Shown: positions 21,244 to 44,639, counted from the first letter of the stretch. The stretch: DNA of 64,000 bases from Metridium senile (GCA_949775045.1 OX459097.1:16840210-16904209); one strand, 5' to 3'. Notes: generated from the sequence alone by a model not told the origin. Program-made: numbers and translations.

Positions 21244-21417
21244 AAGGCTACACGATTACATGCACTTTGCGAAGAGGAACTAAGTAAAGATAGCCTTGCA
21301 AAGGTTAATAAGAGAAGTGCCATTAAACATTTAGAAATAATGAAGAATCAAGGACTATTTGCTCTGGATGCATATGAACTTATTGACAATACTTTTGAAA
21401 GACTTCAAATGTTGTAG
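21244..21417 (+). CDS. Exon-like ORF carried in the MITE (unknown protein)
   Basis: After an acceptor-like CTCTGTTTCCCAG (ending 21243) a phase-0 frame runs to TAG at 21415-21417. It reads KATRLHALCEEELSKDSLAK, then NKRSAIKHLEIMKNQGLFAL, then DAYELIDNTFERLQML. Its helical, lysine/glutamate/leucine-rich composition looks like real coding sequence and like a C-terminal exon. I do not recognise the protein. Its position inside a transposon suggests a captured gene fragment. Confidence 0.4.
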   Translation, partial: KATRLHALCEEELSKDSLAKVNKRSAIKHLEIMKNQGLFALDAYELIDNTFERLQML

Positions 21418-21491
21418 AAATATTACTGTTTGCTTTGTTAAACTGCATGATAGAAACTAAAAAAAATTAATGTTGCTTTTTATACATACTA

Positions 21492-23145
21492 CACCTTTTG
21501 CTGTTCATTAACAAAAAATGGGCATTCATTTGTGCCAATAGTTGTATCAATAACGTGTATTATACTTTCATCAACACCACAAGTAACATCATTAGCGTGC
21601 ATCAACTTTCAATAATGCGTGAACATTCATCAGTATTAACGGACAATCAATAGCGCAATTGTACATTCATATGCGTGGAATGTATTTTCTTGTGCGCGCA
21701 ATTAAAATTCAATAGCACGAATTGACAAACAGTAGCGTTTATTGACAGTCATTTGACCAAAAGTGAAAATTCATTAGTGCTATTAGCATAGCTTTTGACA
21801 ATCTATAACGCGTTTGGACAATCATGAACATCAATGTAACATTCTTTAGTGTGGATTGACAAACATTTGCATGATTCAAATAATCAATAAGAGAAAAGAA
21901 TCGATCATTAGCGTTAGTCTTTTTGTATTCCTTTAAAGAGGTATCTCAAAAAAATTTAATTGACAGAAAACTGTATACAGAACAATAGACAATTTATGTA
22001 ATTTATATAAATTCTTTGTGCGAAAAAAGAAAAAAGAATATTCGAGAGGATATAAAAGAAAAAGTTCAACTCACTCACTCGCTCCAGAAACAGAAAATTT
22101 TGTACAGAATGCCACCAAGAAATCGTACTCTTCTCGAGCAACGCGAAAGAATAATCAGAGCATTTGAAGCTGTCAAAGAGGAAGAAATGTGACTATCGTT
22201 CTCGCTCTTTCACCCACCAATGGCCTTTTTCACTCTTCTATTATCGGAGGAATGAACGCTCAAAGGTTTAACGACTTCCTTGTACAAACAAGACTCAATC
22301 TTGACCCTGATGAAAATGTCATTTTCATATCGCACCAGCCCACCATAGTCCAGCCAATCCTGGCGCAAACACTAAGTTAAAAAAAAAAAATGCCAACCTA
22401 GTCAGCCATACCTTAACATCGTGGAACAGGCAATAAGCTCCTTAAAAGCAGCAATTAAAGCAGATATCAGCCGTCAAACCAAGGAATTGCTCTAGGCCAT
22501 TACCGTACACAGCTACTGTTGCAAGCATTGCAACGTAACATTGGAACGATTACTGTAGCTAAATGTGGTCAATGGTTTCGTTTCATGCAGACATATTTAC
22601 CACGTTGCAATAACAGAGAACAAATTCAAGGATAACTTTATTTCTTTGTATTGATTATCGTAATTGAATATTTTTTGAGATACCTCTTTAAAGGAATAAA
22701 AAAAGACTAACGCTAATGATCGATTCTTTTTTCTTATTGATTATTTGAATCATGGAAATGTTTGTCAATCCACACTTAAGAATGTTACATTGATGTCCAT
22801 GATTGTCCAAACGCGTTATATATTGTCAATGGCTATGCTAATATCACTAATGAATGTTCAATTTTGGTTGAATGATTGTCAATAAATGCTACTGTTTGTC
22901 AATTAGTGCTATTGAATTTCAATTGCGCGCACAAGAAAATACATTCCACGCAAATGAATGTACAACTGCGCTATTGATTGTCCGTTAATACTGATGAATG
23001 TCCATGAATATTCAAATATTGTTATTGAAAGTTGATACTCGCTAATGATGTTACTTGTGGTGTTGATGAAAGTATAATACACGTTATTGATACAACTATT
23101 GGCACAAATGAATGCACATTTTCTGTTAATGAACAGCAAAAGGTG
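21492..23145. mobile_element. Tc1/IS630-type element with ~470-bp inverted repeats
   Basis: The termini begin CACCTTTTGCTGTTCATTAA at the left and the inverted form at the right, flanked by TA. The inverted repeats extend about 470 bp each (21490-21957 and 22671-23147), ending inward at GAGGTATCTC. Each repeat is built from degenerate subunits such as TTGACAATCA, ATTCAT and AGCGC, perhaps multiple transposase binding sites. The middle encodes a broken transposase. Confidence 0.8.
22109..22636 (+). pseudogene. Tc1/mariner-IS630 transposase remnant
   Basis: Pieces in order. A start MPPRNRTLLEQRERIIRAFE (22109-22192, then stop). A central block VTIVLALSPTNGLFHSSIIG and MNAQRFNDFL (from 22189, another frame), resembling the region around the second catalytic aspartate of IS630/Tc1 enzymes. 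Then YLNIVEQAISSLKAAIKADI (22410-22470). Then a C-terminal block YRTQLLLQALQRNIGTITVA ... MQTYLPRC (about 22500-22620). The helix-turn-helix remainder and most of the DDE core are deleted, and frames change between blocks. Non-functional. Confidence 0.7.
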
Positions 23146-23383
23146 TACATGGCAATTAATATACTAGGTTTGCATGGAAACACGTTTTTTATCCAATTTG
23201 ATAACACACAACTTACTTTATACATTCATGTATGTTCTTTACAAAAGAGAAATGGCCCACCCACAACTCAGTGAAATTTAATTCCAACCCACCCCCTGTC
23301 ATTGAAAAATATAAGCATGGCCCCCCCTATGATTTCTCCCCCCCCCCCCCCCCCCCCCCACATAAATAATGACCGGTCCCTAA

Positions 23384-35326
<11,943 letters not shown>

Positions 35327-36238
35327 GATATTTACTATTTGGAATCAAATGGCAAGTGGCATACAATGTCAGCCACTCCAACAGTGTCTTTTACAAGGGC
35401 TGTAGTGAACATAACGCTACTGAACAGGGTTATAAACTTGGTACAAAAACCCATATAATTAATGTTAAGCACAGGAGTTTGATTTAGCTTAATATTGTAG
35501 CTCTACAGGATAGGAGAAAAGGAGGAGAAACAAGAGAACTGGGAAAAATGCAGAGAATAACTCAGTATATTTATTGGATTACTTGCCTTACTATGAAAAT
35601 CACTAGAGTGGTTAAATGTACGTTGAAAATTTGGCCTTGGGGTGTGTGTCTTTTTGTACCACATGACCAATTTTGAGCAAAATGATTGGCCAGAAGCGAT
35701 CGTGAACATGGTACAAAAAAAATTGGTCACGTGGACAGAATTTTTGGGGCATGGTTACCAGTCTACTGATTTCCATAGTAATTTCATGGGTAATCAGGAA
35801 TATATGACATAATAATGCTATCAAGGCTCAGGCTGTGCATTGTAGCCTGCATTTCCCATGGACTGCGTGGTTGTGAGGAAGAGAAAAAGAAACACCTTCT
35901 TACTGTTTCTCTTCTTCGCAATTCCACAGACCATCGAGCTATGTAGGCTAGCTAGTTCAATGAAAAACCCGAAACCGTGGTCTTCACTTTGAGGATTAAA
36001 TGTGAAACTAACAAGAGGCGAACAGTACAAAAAGTATTTTCCTTTTCTTTTTGCGTACTTCTCCTTTCTTCTCCTGTTGGAGAGACTTGATTAGAGTGAT
36101 TTTCATCAATTTGAAACTTTTATTGAACAGTGTTTACAAATTTCTTATTAATTTGATAGTGTGAACAGTATATCCGTGAAATATTAACTATTTATTGCAA
36201 TTTTATGCTAGCTATTTCTAATTGTTTTATTGCTTTAT
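35327..36238. other. FAM102 3' flank
   Basis: Holds the FAM102 3' UTR. I see no clear AATAAA soon after the stop. TTTTTGTACCACATGACCAA (about 35651) and TTGGTCACGTG (about 35723) are loosely mirrored. Confidence 0.4.
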
Positions 36239-36496
36239 GGAGTGGTTCTTATTAACACTTGAAGCACTCTTTAGTATATATTTAATGTCCTTTAAATTCC
36301 ATTGTTCTTTTGTTGTCATTTGAATACCACTCCTTAACTTGTACACCCTGTTTCACAGGCTAGTGCTGCACTGTTCTCATTAACCTTTGAAACAAAGTCT
36401 ACTAGTTAAAGTTTGATAGTCAAATAACAACAACAGAACACAATGGAATTAAATGGTTACTGAAGTGTGTTTCACAGGTTAATGAGAACCACTCTA
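36239..36496. mobile_element. Compound fragments of the GAGTGG palindrome family
   Basis: A left-arm type AGTGGTTCTTATTAACACTT at 36241, another left-arm type GTTCTCATTAACCTTTGAAA at 36374, and a right arm TTCACAGGTTAATGAGAACC ending in ACTCT at 36495. Related half-elements lie just outside (36160-36200, 36510-36565). This looks like several overlapping insertions. Confidence 0.45.
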
Positions 36497-37414
36497 ATGA
36501 GAACATCTTTATTTTGGAACTAATTAGTAATTTGTATTTCACGGATTTATTGTTTGTATTCTAGTGTGAAGATAGTGACAAAATAATGTTTTTAGAAAAA
36601 AAAATGGCAGGAGTGGGGGGGGGGGGGGGGGGAGGGTGGGGGGAGACCTGTGTTTAAGGATTTTGCTGACAATCATGTTAATCTAAAATATGATCTATTT
36701 AAAGATGTAAGTGATGTTTATTTTCCAACAAAGTTGAATTAAATTTTAGTTTTTTGGTACGTGCAGCTTTGTGCACAATGCTGCTGGCAAAAGTGATTGC
36801 ATTGTATCACATGATACCCAAATAAGGAACTGTTGTAATCAAATGTTTTTGATCACAGAGGAGCTGGATTCTTTTCTTTAGATTGCAGGCAATATTGTAT
36901 GCAACAGTTTGCATGCTGGGTAATCATGAATACATGCATCATATTGCATTGCGTACATGCTGCACTAGTTACCATTCTTCCTTGTTGAGCATAAGCAGAC
37001 TAGGAGATACATATATATTATTATTCAAATGTTACTAAATGACAAGTTTTAATTTTGGTTGTAATTATTATTTTAACTAGTCCTGACTACTTCTATGGGT
37101 ACTGCTCTTTAAAGTTTATTAGAGACATACCTGGGAATATTATTATGAATTATTTCAGATGTAAATTATTCTTAGTATAATTTATCTTAAATGACATCTC
37201 ACCAGTTCAGTTCTGGTATGTGAATCAATGTTTTTTGAAATGTAATCCCATTGTCAGATTTTATGCGAAGTAAAAGTTGCAACTTTTACACTGTACAACT
37301 GTAGTGTGACTTACTGGCGTCAATCGTTTACGAAGACAAATGTTTATCAGTTGAAGCGCCAGTTGAGTAATTGGACAAGTTCCTTTTATACTTTGTATGT
37401 TTAGAAGAAGTTTA

Positions 37415-37531
37415 GAGCTAGTGCAAATGATAAACCTGTGAAATAGTTAGCGGACTATTTAGTGCAATTTGATGCTAATTCTATTTGTTTTTAGCACTAT
37501 AAATTGTTTCACGGTTATATTATTTGCACTC
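37415..37531. mobile_element. TA-flanked palindromic MITE (GTGCAAATGATAAACC arms)
   Basis: Between TA dinucleotides. The left arm reads GTGCAAATGATAAACCTGTG, and the right arm in reverse complement GTGCAAATAATATAACCGTG. Centre has ATGCTAATTCTATTTGTTTT as in sister elements. Confidence 0.65.
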
Positions 37532-37603
37532 TAATTCCTAATCAAGTTTGTATCATGTGCAGAAATAGTTAGATAATTAACTGCTATAGTTTTTTTAAAT
37601 TAA

Positions 37604-37783
37604 AGGCCTGTACACACTACCTGACGCCGTGTGTATAGCTTATATTTGTTACTGCAACCATCACACAAATTCAAACCAGACTGAATTTGTACGACTTGTT
37701 GCAAAATAAAATTTTGGTCGCTAGGATTTTCTCAAATCAACCTGTTTTGTCACTGCAAAGAGTGGCCTAGTGTGTGCCGGCCT
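37604..37783. mobile_element. PIF/Harbinger-like MITE, TAA TSD
   Basis: AGGCCTGTACACACTACC at the left and AGTGTGTGCCGGCCT at the right, flanked by TAA (37601-37603, 37784-37786). Confidence 0.7.
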
Positions 37784-38175
37784 TAAAAAAAACCTTGAGG
37801 ATTACCTAGAAATAGAGGAAAAACATTTGTCTTGAAATTCGGCTTACAATAAATCTTGATTTTTTTTGTAGCTTTTTTTTGTTTTTAATAGCAACAGTGA
37901 ATGTAACTGAGTAACCGAGCCACAAGGTGGTTACTGCTATGCTAGAAATTTACATTAAATGAGTTATTTAAAAAATATTTGTAGTTTGCATTTGATTGTG
38001 TTATAGCTATCTACAATCATATGCAAAATACCTTGCGACATCACCAGGTTCCTACATAAAATTTATTTTTCTATAGCCCCCCTACCCCTGATGGAAAAAA
38101 AGAATTTAGCAAAAGCTAATCTTACATTTGGGCTATCAAATAAAAATATGAAACATACAAGTATAAGAAAACAAA

Positions 38176-38375
<200 letters not shown>

Positions 38376-38499
38376 AATAAATAAATTAGGAAAGGTATCC
38401 TCTTATGTAAGACAGGGAAAAAATAATTTATTCTGAATGAAATGGGCTAAAATTAACTCAGAGGATTATAGAGATCAACAAGAAGACACTGTAAGAGTT

Positions 38500-38760
38500 T
38501 TGTTGAATTTTATTAAATTTTAAGGCAAAAAAATCGAAAGGTTAATCGAGAGGTTGAAAAGTACCCACATATCCTTTTATAGTAAATCAACACTAACAGT
38601 GAGCTTGGGCTACCTGTGCACGAACAGACAATCGATTCAATATTAAATTCCGAGTGACATACGATCACTTTTAATACTAGACAGACTCTAAATATCACGA
38701 GATTGGAATGTGAGCTAGACATATATATTACCAGATTACTAAAGGTCAATCGACTAACAA
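38500..38760. repeat. Copy of the repeat truncated at the window start
   Basis: CACGAGATTGGAATGTGAGC at 38696 matches positions 1-20. The repeat also contains CTTGGGCTACCTGTGC (38604-38620) and ends in AAT-rich sequence, as a LINE-like 3' end would. Its 5' limit is not visible. Confidence 0.45.
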
Positions 38761-39148
38761 AGGAAAATAATAATAAGTCAAAAAGTAATTGATAATAATA
38801 ATAGTATTAATAATAACGATGTCACGCAATCCTAGCATTAAGCGTTATTCTGTCATAATTACTCTCCTTGTTATGTTAACAGTAGCCCGAGTTCACGCAG
38901 TTATGCGTCTAGTTTAAATATATTTGCGTTTTTATTATTTTGATAATCGCAGTATATATTTACCTGTGGCGAAGTGCTGGTGCTTGTACCTGCTGCTCAT
39001 CGCGCATATATTCAAAATTACAACCGCTGATCTCTGCCACGTGTATGTGCAGACTCAGTTCCTCGAAACAGCTAGAAATATTTTCTTGTACAAGATAAAA
39101 ATTTTGATAGCTGTCGAACTCAGTTGTAATTTTAACCTAGAAATCACA

Positions 39149-41725
39149 ATGAAGACATACCTTATGGTCGCGGAGAAACCCTCCATTGCAAACTCAATTG
39201 CATCAATTCTTTCAAAGGGGAAATCGAGCTCAAGAAAAGGCTCGAACGGAGCCTGTTCGATACATGAATACTCTACAATGTTTAGGAACGAAATGGCGAA
39301 GTTCAAGGTGACCTCGGTCTGTGGCCATGTTATGAGCCTAGATTTTCATCGCATGTATAATAACTGGGATGCAGTCGATCCTGTTGAACTATTTAGCGCC
39401 GATACGCTGAAGAAAGAAGCGTCAGAAAAACTTCACATGCCAAAGTTTTTGCACCAAGAGGCGAAGGGAGTCGATTATTTAGTACTGTGGCTGGACTGTG
39501 ACAAAGAAGGCGAAAATATTTGCTTTGAGGTCATTGACAGCGTGTCTTCAGCTATGAATAAAAGAGGCGGCGAGCAAGTCATCTTCAGAGCTAAGTTTTC
39601 ATCTATTACAGAAAAGGATATAAACAGTGCAATGCAAAAACTTGGCCATCCCAACAAAAACGAGTCGTTATCAGTCGATGCGAGGCAGGAGCTCGATTTG
39701 AGAATTGGATGTGCATTCACGAGATATCAAACTAAGTATTTCCAAGGAAAGTATGGCGATTTGGACAGTGCTTTGATATCATATGGACCTTGCCAAACAC
39801 CAACTCTTGGATTTTGTGTTGAAAGACATGATCGCATACAGTCATTTAAGCCTGAGCCATACTGGGTCTTGAAGGCTAGAGTACAGCATAGCAGTGGAAG
39901 TATTTATCCACTGGATTGGAGTAGACTCAGACTCTTTGATAAAGATGTTGCATTATTTTTTCAGAATGTTATCAAGGAATGCCATACCGCGAAGGTCACT
40001 GGTATAACACAAACACAGAAAACTAAAAGCCGACCTCAAGCTCTCAATACTGTTGAATTGCTCCGTACTGCTTCGTCAGGGCTGGGTATTGGCCCCCAGC
40101 AAACCATGCAGATTGCCGAGAGGTTATATATTCAGGGGTACATCAGTTACCCTCGGACTGAAACAACGCACTATCCTGACAACTTTGACCTTAAGGGTAC
40201 CCTTAAACAGTTAGTACGCAACTCTAACTGGGGTAGTTTTGTCGAGGAGTTGTTGAATGGGAAGATGACAAAGCCAAAGAAAGGTCATGATGCTGGTGAT
40301 CATCCTCCTATTACACCAATGAGGAATGCAACGCAGGCTGAGCTCAGTGGGGACTCATGGAGGCTCTACGACTTCATTTCAAGGTACTTCATTGGTACAG
40401 TCAGTCCTGACTCTAAATATCTACAGACCACAGTCAAGTTTGTCATTGGCAAGGAGGCATTTACATGCTCTGGAAATACAATCACTGACCCTGGTTACAC
40501 AGCAGTGATGACTTGGCAAGCAGTATCTAGCGACACGGAACTCCCACCTTTTGTCAAAGGTGACATTTGTGAAATTGCTGACATCAAACTAGAGGATCAT
40601 ATGACATCGCCGCCAGACTACTTGACAGAGAGTGAGCTAATATCATTGATGGAAAAGCATGGCGTTGGTACTGACGCCAGCATCTCAGTTCACATCAACA
40701 ACATCTGTGAGAGGAACTACGTGCAAGTTCATGCTGGCCGCAAACTTGTTCCTACATCACTCGGCATTGTTCTAGTCCATGGCTACCAGAAGATTGACCC
40801 AGAGCTTGTGTTGCCTACAATGCGATCTGAAGTAGAAACGCAGTTGAATCTGATTGCACAAGGAAAGGCTGACTTCCAGTCTGTCTTGAGGCACAGTATA
40901 AGTATTTTCACCAAGAAGTTTGTGTATTTTGTGGCAACAATCAGCAGCATGGATGAACTCTTTGAGGTGTCTTTCACTCCTCTAGCCAAGACAGGAAGGC
41001 CATTATCAAGATGTGGAAAGTGCAATCGCTTCATGAAGTACATCCAGGCAAAGCCAAGCCGTCTTCATTGTGCAACATGTGACGAGACCTATAGTCTACC
41101 ACAGAATGGCAGCATAAAGCTGTACAAGGAACTTAAATGTCCTCTTGATGACTTTGAAATCGTCTTGTGGTCTACTGGTGCTAAGGGTAAATGCACTCCT
41201 GTGTGTCCATATTGCTACAACCACCCACCGTTCCCAGAAATGCGCAAAGGAATGGGCTGCAATCAATGCACACATCCAACATGCCCACACTCAGAGGAAG
41301 CTCTCAGTGTTGCAGATTGCACAGAGTGCGAAAAAGGAAGTCTTATTCTAGATCCTACCTCGGCACCCAAGTGGAGAATTGCTTGTAACTCTTGTAATAT
41401 GCTGATTCATATCTGTGAAGGTGCATTTAAGGTGTCTGTTTCTGATGAGGAATGTTCATGTGGGTCGTCTATCCTCAACGTTGATTTCAACAAAAGCAGC
41501 AGCCCCCTACCTGACAACAAGACCCAACATCGAGGCTGTTTATATTGTGACTCAATTCTTACTCCTCTTGTTTCTATGCAGCATGCAGCTTCAAGACACC
41601 CCATGTATCGTGGGGGGAGGGGTAGGGCTGTTAGAGGAAGAGGGAGGGGTCGTAGAGGTGGGCGGGGACGTGGTAGGGGACAGCCCAAAGATAAAATGTC
41701 TCAATTGGCTGCTTATTTTGTTTAA
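39149..41725 (+). CDS. TOP3B: DNA topoisomerase 3-beta (single exon)
   Basis: Type IA topoisomerase acting on DNA and, in animals, on RNA, usually with TDRD3/FMRP. 858 residues (human about 862). I start at MKTYLMVAEKPS because this is the conserved N-terminus. A further 75 in-frame codons upstream have no family counterpart. TOPRIM domain at about 1-150 with VAEKPS and LWLDCDKEGEN. Catalytic tyrosine Y334 in GYISYPRTETTHYP. HDAGDHPPITP and KHGVGTDASI belong to the core. A C-terminal zinc-ribbon series has CGKC, CATC, CPYC, CNQC, CTEC, CNSC and CLYC pairs (about 625-815), then an RGG box (GRGRGRRGGRGRGRG) and the typical C-terminal tail PKDKMSQLAAYFV. All catalytic motifs are intact. There is no intron, unlike vertebrate TOP3B, so this is either a functional retrocopy or a lineage with intron loss. 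No poly(A) remnant or target duplication is visible. Confidence 0.96.
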   Translation: MKTYLMVAEKPSIANSIASILSKGKSSSRKGSNGACSIHEYSTMFRNEMAKFKVTSVCGHVMSLDFHRMYNNWDAVDPVELFSADTLKKEASEKLHMPKFLHQEAKGVDYLVLWLDCDKEGENICFEVIDSVSSAMNKRGGEQVIFRAKFSSITEKDINSAMQKLGHPNKNESLSVDARQELDLRIGCAFTRYQTKYFQGKYGDLDSALISYGPCQTPTLGFCVERHDRIQSFKPEPYWVLKARVQHSSGSIYPLDWSRLRLFDKDVALFFQNVIKECHTAKVTGITQTQKTKSRPQALNTVELLRTASSGLGIGPQQTMQIAERLYIQGYISYPRTETTHYPDNFDLKGTLKQLVRNSNWGSFVEELLNGKMTKPKKGHDAGDHPPITPMRNATQAELSGDSWRLYDFISRYFIGTVSPDSKYLQTTVKFVIGKEAFTCSGNTITDPGYTAVMTWQAVSSDTELPPFVKGDICEIADIKLEDHMTSPPDYLTESELISLMEKHGVGTDASISVHINNICERNYVQVHAGRKLVPTSLGIVLVHGYQKIDPELVLPTMRSEVETQLNLIAQGKADFQSVLRHSISIFTKKFVYFVATISSMDELFEVSFTPLAKTGRPLSRCGKCNRFMKYIQAKPSRLHCATCDETYSLPQNGSIKLYKELKCPLDDFEIVLWSTGAKGKCTPVCPYCYNHPPFPEMRKGMGCNQCTHPTCPHSEEALSVADCTECEKGSLILDPTSAPKWRIACNSCNMLIHICEGAFKVSVSDEECSCGSSILNVDFNKSSSPLPDNKTQHRGCLYCDSILTPLVSMQHAASRHPMYRGGRGRAVRGRGRGRRGGRGRGRGQPKDKMSQLAAYFV

Positions 41726-41793
41726 TGTAAATAATATGAATCATAGTCAAGTGGATATATTTCACTAGTATTTCATTATAATGTTATGAACAG

Positions 41794-42002
41794 GTTCCCA
41801 TTTAAATCGGTACTTTCCCATTTAAATAGATCTGCAAATTGTGTTGTGTGCTAAACACACAGATCAACCAATCAAGAGTATATTATTTCTGAAGTGAACT
41901 TCTCTGATTGGTTGATCTGTGTGTTATGGTGTGTTTAGCACACATCAACAAAATTTGCATAAGTACAGATTTAAATGGGAAAGTACAGATTTAAATTGGA
42001 AC
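41794..42002. mobile_element. Palindromic MITE (GTTCCCATTTAAATC ends), copy 2
   Basis: Sister of 32346-32554 with the same ends and centre. Here the inverted match extends outward through CAG/CTG (ACAGGTTCCC ... GGAACCTGTT). The left arm lost part of TTGCATAAGTACAG. Confidence 0.85.
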
Positions 42003-42278
42003 CTGTTAATTATACTTACTGATCATATACAACTATTTCCCAAAGGCCAGGCAGATAGTGGTGAATAATGCAGATAAGAGCAGTATTGGGTATTTACATT
42101 TATTTCAAAAAAATTGTCCTGGTAAAAGTAACGCCCACGAAATCAAGACTGAAATTTACACTTGTGTTGTTCTGGTAATGTATACTATATAGACTTGTTT
42201 TCTAAAGAATTCGAAGTGATAACAAAATGTTAGTATTTTCACAAGTTTATAATGGTACTACAATGAATTTTGTTAATA

Positions 42279-42405
42279 GAGTGCATTCACTAATAGCATG
42301 ATTCAAACATTACTATTTTGTACTATTTTATGCTAATTCTTGTTCAACTAGCACTATTTTGCACAATTTAGTAATTAGTGTTTCACGCTTTTACTGAATG
42401 CACTC
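42279..42405. mobile_element. TA-flanked palindromic MITE (GAGTGCATTCAC arms)
   Basis: Between TA dinucleotides, with ends GAGTGCATTCACTAATAGCA and, inverted, GAGTGCATTCAGTAAAAGCG. Centre ATGCTAATTCTTGTT. Confidence 0.75.
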
Positions 42406-42639
42406 TAACAAGTATAATTTCAATACATTGCCATCACAAGACCAGGATTCATTTCAGTCTTGGCTTGATTCTTTTTGCTTAAGCCATGACAACAATTTTT
42501 TTTAGATAAGTGTATATATATAACCAACTGTTCACGGACCCCAAGGGGGATAGTTGTTTTATAGTGTATATAAAATCATGGGATCGAAAAGGTTTTTGTT
42601 CATAAAAGTAACTTTTAACAAGTTAACAAAAATGTAATC

Positions 42640-42841
42640 AAAAAACTGTGGGCACCCAGAAATATTTTAGAAATCATTTGTTGTTTGTTGAACAACTCAC
42701 AAACAACTATATCTACAAAAAAAGAATTATCATTATGATAGTACACATCAGTGAAACTTCTTGCGGTGATATAGTTGTTTGTGAGTTGTTCAACCAACAA
42801 TAAACGATTTCTAAAATATTTCTAGGTGCCCACAGTTTTTT
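42640..42841. mobile_element. Palindromic MITE (AAAAACTGTGGGCACC ends)
   Basis: Arms of about 80 bp match: AAAAACTGTGGGCACCCAGA, then AAATATTTTAGAAATC and GTTGAACAACTCACAAACAA mirrored at the right. Confidence 0.8.
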
Positions 42842-43296
42842 TATTCACACTGTAACAACACTATGCCAAGCTACAAAAACCAATCACAGTGGACAAAACT
42901 TGCTATCCACTTCTTTGAAATACAATTTAATGTATAATATTTTGGATTTATATACCAAGTATTTCAATAACAATTATTGACCTTATTTAAATGCTTCAAT
43001 AAAAAAATAAGGTAATATCAGTGTCTGCCATTGATTGTTGCAGAAGAATTTTGACACCGTCGTTATGCTGCAATCAATCATTAATCACATGATGATTGTG
43101 CCAAGATAGCTTCAAATTTTTGTACAACATTGATATTATCCTCTATTTTTTTTGAGAAATTTATACAAAGTCTTGTTGAATAGATTAGTGTTTTTGTTGT
43201 TCAATACCAAGGTAAAATCATGAAAATGCAGACATAGTAATGCAAATGCAATCATACATATGCAATGCATTCTATAACTAGAATTTAATGTTAGTA

Positions 43297-43533
43297 AGGG
43301 AGCACCGCAGACTGTTGTTGTGGTTTGCATGTATTCGATCTTTTGAAAGTTTTAAATTACATTGTCAACAGCTTTTGGTAAATTAAAAAATCGACATTCA
43401 TACATTGCTCATCCCTGTGGGACTCGCTTGGCAATGATATTTGCGCCCGCATTTCTACTGGTCAGTCGATTGATGAAAATATTTAAAAGATCGAACATAT
43501 TCAAACCACAAACAACAGTCTGCCGTGCTCCCT
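43297..43533. mobile_element. MITE (AGGGAGCACCGCAGACTG ends), in copy 1
   Basis: Inverted arms of ~50 bp: AGGGAGCACCGCAGACTGTT at the left and the inverted form at the right, and GATCTTTT / AAAAGATC further in. It was present before the segmental duplication, because copy 2 has it at 50469-50706. Confidence 0.8.
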
Positions 43534-43942
43534 TGTTGTAAGTCTGTAATAGTGAGGAAATATAAAATGAGACTGCTTGCTCTATCAAGTTAATTATAGA
43601 GCAGGTAGGAATTTTTAGAAGACAAAAAAAGCATCAGGAGAAGCATGACGTGCTATTGAATATATTAATTATTTCCACTATTGTTTCCTCTACATAGAGT
43701 AATACATTTTACTCCAACGAAGAGCTATAAAGCTTGAAATTCAGTATTAAAAGTGAATTTACTATTTCTTTACAGCGTTACAAATCTCATTTATTTCTGA
43801 TATTCAATTAGATATTGTTTAGTACTTGTCTATCATTTATAGAGGGGAAGGGGTTTCAAATGTTTATTGTAATCAATTCTGTATAGACCAATTTTCGAGT
43901 TTTTCATTGTTCAGTCTTTCTAAGCCTTGATAGCATGTGATA

Positions 43943-44171
43943 TACAGTCAATTAAAAAAACATTGTCATCAATAGGCTTCAAGTCTACGCGACTAGACCG
44001 AAAGGAAGCATGGATAGAAATCACCGAAGCGGCAAATTATTCATAATTAGTTGATTGAGTGTGGTATTGCATTAGATACTGTAGATCCTGTGATTTCTAC
44101 CCATGCTACCTTTGGGTCTAGTCGCGTAGACTTAAAGCCCATTGACGACAATGTTTTTTGAATTGACTGTA
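43943..44171. mobile_element. Palindromic MITE (TACAGTCAATT ends), in copy 1
   Basis: TACAGTCAATTAAAAAAACA and its inverted copy, with CTACGCGACTAGACC and GGTCTAGTCGCGTAG inside. Also at 51115-51336 in copy 2, so it predates the duplication. Confidence 0.8.
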
Positions 44172-44639
44172 TTCATTGTTATGTGTTTCAAGAATACAGC
44201 CTGTGATAAGGCATGGAATTCAATAGAAATTTTACAAGTTTTATCTCTAGTCTTTGACTAATAATTCTCTTTGCAGCAAGGCCTAGATTGAGCAACAAGG
44301 GACTCAGACAATAAAATGTCAATATTTACTTCTTCTAAAATTATAGTTTTGATTTAGCTATCATTCAACCATAACCATGCTAGGATGACATCAAAGTCAG
44401 AAGAAACAATATAATGTTACAACTTTACTTAATTTTATTCAATTCCATGTAAACTATAAAGTGTTTTCACTCTTGTATTTTTTTTATTGAAAAATTGAAT
44501 ATCCTGTAGCATGGTCTTTTGTAGATCATTCTATGTTAGTCAAAAGAAAACAATATATCTAGACTTTCAATGATTGTATCATTGTCTGGTTCAAAATCAC
44601 TTAACATAAACATTAATTGGATATACACCTAATTGCAAT

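Larger units (their letters stand above)
21017..23380. mobile_element. PIF/Harbinger-type MITE hosting a nested element
   Basis: The ends are GGGACCGGTCATTATTTATG at the left and its inverted copy at the right, each followed inward by a G-rich or C-rich run. Target duplication TAA at 21014-21016 and 23381-23383 fits the PIF/Harbinger 3-bp TWA target. The element includes an exon-like ORF (21244-21417) and was later split by the Tc1/IS630-type element at 21492-23145. Without that insertion it would be about 0.7 kb. Same class as 45590-45828 and 51618-51914. Confidence 0.75.

Noticed and set aside
23032..23274. 80-codon ORF in the right arm of the Tc1-type element
   Set aside because: It is the inverted repeat read through. 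The left arm gives a matching shadow ORF.
38924..39148. In-frame 75-codon N-terminal extension of TOP3B
   Set aside because: Family proteins begin at MKTYLMVAEKPS-type sequence. The extension is hydrophobic, has no counterpart, and is simply open.
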